Program-made: the position numbers and the translations under genes
DNA from: Heliopora coerulea
Taxonomy: Eukaryota > Cnidaria > Anthozoa > Scleralcyonacea > Helioporidae
Direction: 5' to 3'
Length of the DNA stretch: 64,000 nt
Assembly: GCA_030142905.1 (NCBI GenBank)
Contig: JASJOG010000413.1
Coordinates: forward strand, 62,001-126,000
Shown: positions 61,668 to 64,000 of the stretch, in pieces
How the letters are laid out: the number at the start of each line of letters is the position of its first letter
How positions within the stretch are numbered: the first letter of the stretch is position 1
The notes under the pieces: generated by a model
Database searches by the model: none
Seen by the model: only the letters and a program-made list of their open reading frames with translations
What the model was told of the DNA's origin: nothing

Positions 61668-64000
61668 CAGTGGCGTAGCCAGCGGTCACGCTGGTCACGC
61701 TGAGCGTGACTAAAAATTTCCCTAAAAAAAAGGGAAAATGTCCCTTTGAATTTTCAAATGTAAACTGCAATTAATCATCAAAGTTTTTCGCAAATTTGCC
61801 CTACGTATGGTTTCTGTTATGATCAAATCCATAGCATTCCCAGTAACTTCCACTCCTATTCGGCACATTTCGTTTACACCCACTTATTCCACGTATTTCG
61901 TGGTATTTTAAGGGTTGGTCGTGCTCATAAAATTCAGCGTGACCAACTCTAATATTTTATAGAAGAAATACTTGCATTCTGATTGGTTAACGGCTTCAGC
62001 GCATGCTCAAATGCGATGTTTTGGAAGATCTAGTCACGCTGAATAAAATCAGCGCGACTACTTTGTATTTCCTCTTTACTTGCGAGATTTACACTCGTGT
62101 GTTCGGCGTTAGTGGTTAATTTGTTTAATGAAATAAAAGAATGGCTTCATCATCAAGCGTAACAAATCGGGCTGTTGCTGAAGCCGATGTCATTAGTGGT
62201 TTGTTAAAGAAACCGTTCTCTGCTCGACCATCTGCGGAGCAAAATGTTATTGTGAAACAGCGACCTACGCCAAATCTCAGTTTGACCACTGGCCAAAGGA
62301 GTTTTAGGGATTCCTGGTATGAGAAGAAAGATTGGCTTTGTGGAAGTTTGAGTTTGAAGGCGATGTTCTGCTGGCCTTGTCTTTTATTTTGTCCAAGCAA
62401 CTCAGCTACCTGGGCAAATACTGGCTACACCAACTTAAGAAACTTCCTCACTGATTGTAAGAAGCATGAGAAGGCAAAATCGCACATGGGTGCGTACAAG
62501 ACGTGGAAAACATATGGCTCTGGAGTTCGTAGAGACTCTCTTATTTCCCAAGCCCACCGTGATGAGATTCAACGACACAATGAAGAGGTAAGGCAAAACA
62601 GAGAAATACTTAAGACCATAACAGAAGCTGTTTTATATCTATCTAGACAAGAAATGGCCTTTCGAGGCCACGATGAATCTGAAGACAGTTTAAATAAAGG
62701 AAATTATAGAGAATTGCTTGAGAGCTTTGCCAAGATGGATTCAGTGTTTGAGAGGCGATTGCATGGTAGGTTGTCTGAAATTAGATTGGGAGGAGATAGT
62801 CGTTTTACTGGGGTCTCCCCTGACATTCAGAATGATCTCATCCATTGCATTGATTCTATAATTGAAGATCAAATTTTCCAAGAGATCAATGATTGTACTT
62901 TTTTGAATGTACAAGTTGATGAAACAACAGATGTATCAACAAAAGAACAATTAAGTATGATAGTTCGTTTAGATAAAGGGAGTGAAATTCTTGAACGGCA
63001 GCTTGCTTTGGTTGATGCTAGTTCTGACAGGAATGCTACTGCTATATCTCAAGTGGTGAAAGATACATTAAATAATCACACTAATGTAAAGGAAAAGCTG
63101 ATTGTGCAAACCTATGATGGTGCATCTGTAATGTCAGGTCAAATTAATGGAGTTCAAGGCCAAATACGCCAGGAGTATCCTTTTGCACATTTTGTTCATT
63201 GTGCTGCACACAGGTTAAATCTTGTATTGTGCCAGTCAGCATCATCTATTTCACCAGTCAAAGTTTTTTTTGTTAATATTGCAGCTTTTTCAACATTTAC
63301 AAGTAATGCTCCTAGAAGAAAGGCATTCCTTTCTTCACATAATCTTGAATTTCCCAGTCCAGGTGATACAAGATGGTATTACCGAGCTCGTGTTGTGAAT
63401 GTTCTGTATGACAATTATCAAAAACTTTTGGAGATTTTTGAAAATGTTGTCGATCACCCAAATGGATGGGATGATGATACCCTGAGCAAGGTAAGTGGCT
63501 TACTTGGGTACCTGGATGATTTTTTGTTCAGTTTTTTAGTTTGTGTTTTTCAGGCAATTCTGGAGAAGTCAAGCTGTATGCAATTCTACAAAACACAGGC
63601 ACTGATTTCTGTTTTGGAATGAGAAAGATAGAAAAGTTCAAGGACTTTGTTTCTTCTCTGAGGACTGATGTGAAATATTCTGCATTTTATGATGAAGCAG
63701 TGGAGAAAGTAGGTCATCATCCAGAATCCAGATTACAACGAAAACACAATTATAAACAAATTTTCTTTGAAATTCTTGATGCTATTGTAGGTATGTTGAA
63801 TGACCGTTTTCATGATATGGAACGGTTTGGGTTTTTAGATCTTATAAACCCCTCAGCATTTAAGAAATGGAAAGGGAAAGTACCCTCTGATAAACTTGGT
63901 CTTCTCGAAGACATGTATGGAGCCTTATTTGAGCTACCAATGCTTAAAAGTCAGCTTGCATTTGTTTATAATGACACAGATTTTCATAAACATACTAGCA
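61668..64000 (+). mobile_element. hAT element, right end outside window
   Basis: The left end CAGTGGCGTAGCCAGCGGTC is the classic hAT terminus, preceded by a candidate duplicated octamer AATACAAT (61660-61667). The transposase gene starts 473 bp inside. The CAGT(G/A)(G/C)CGTA start resembles the MITE at 59753, which this family could mobilise. Confidence 0.75.
62141..64000 (+). pseudogene. hAT transposase (TTF zinc finger/ZMYM-like), frameshifted, C-terminus beyond window
   Basis: ATG at 62141. TTF-type zinc finger (RSFRDSWYEKKDWLCGSLSLKAMFCWPCLLFC, then WANTGYTNLRNF and HEKAKSHM, read in parts), DUF4371, first catalytic Asp in NVQVDETTDVSTKEQ, TYDGASVMSGQINGVQ, HFVHCAAHRLNLVL and FPSPGDTRWYYRARVV. 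Around 63560-63575 the homologous sequence passes to another frame (LYAILQNTGTDFCFGMRKIEKFKDF, in parts) that stays open to the window edge. A frameshift is therefore likely, although the segment 63491-63553 has GTAAGT...TTTTTCAG borders and could be read as a 63-nt intron; splicing it would not restore the frame. The C-terminal dimerisation domain is not in view. Confidence 0.85.

Noticed and set aside
63491..63553. 63-nt intron in the hAT gene (GTAAGT...TTTTTCAG)
   Set aside because: The segment is open and encodes a plausible part of the hAT protein, and removing it does not restore the frame after 63570; a frameshift explains the data better.

Overview
The window is eukaryotic, AT-rich and packed with repeats. 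It looks like a piece of an invertebrate animal genome. A cnidarian is my best guess, from the mix of Polinton-like provirus, Penelope-like, Harbinger, hAT and Crypton-type sequences; this is inference, because no host housekeeping gene is present to confirm it. Almost everything recognisable is a mobile element or an endogenous virus-like element. The only plausible host gene is one short secreted-peptide exon near 51.2-51.4 kb.

1-11.1 kb holds most of a Polinton/Maverick-like virus-like element (called VLE1 here) that runs off the left edge. Leftward genes are two fibre-like proteins, a 237-residue protein, a short membrane tail and a 438-residue protein. Rightward genes are an integrase with chromodomain, an acidic membrane protein, a probable major capsid protein, an A32-type packaging ATPase and a small coiled protein. 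A convergent, possibly myristoylated protein ends the set, followed by repeats that probably form the element end. Seven of ten starts read TAAATG. The integrase, the 9.15-kb gene and the membrane tail carry breaks, so this copy is a fossil even though the capsid and ATPase frames are open. 11.1-13.3 kb (VLE2) is an internally deleted relative. 41.2-43.4 kb (VLE3) and a LINE-split fragment at 44.6-46.9 kb are further decayed relatives. VLE2 and the 44.6-46.9 kb fragment each adjoin one arm of a long inverted repeat (13.5-15.1 and 46.9-48.9 kb).

16.7-39.7 kb is bounded by two outward-facing Harbinger-like ends, each beside TAA. Inside lie a hairpin with perfect 38-bp arms, a tandem and inverted array of tRNA-like units, two copies of a Crypton-type recombinase fragment, a 9.4-kb palindrome (about 4.6-kb arms around a 155-bp spacer) centred on two head-to-head Penelope-like fragments, a divergent tRNA-like pair, and a Harbinger gene pair. 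A hAT element with an 8-bp target duplication sits inside the Myb/SANT gene, and a ribozyme-bearing insert with a 12-bp duplication sits inside the hAT.

39.7-64 kb holds a Penelope-like GIY-YIG fragment, a CR1/Jockey-type LINE, a minisatellite, several foldback or MITE-like elements, a recombinase N-terminal fragment and, at the right edge, a hAT transposase gene. Hammerhead-ribozyme-like motifs recur at many places and link the Penelope-like and foldback sequences. Large stretches (15.1-16.0, 31-32.7, 50.3-51.2, 51.5-53.8 and 57.6-59.7 kb) show nothing I can support.
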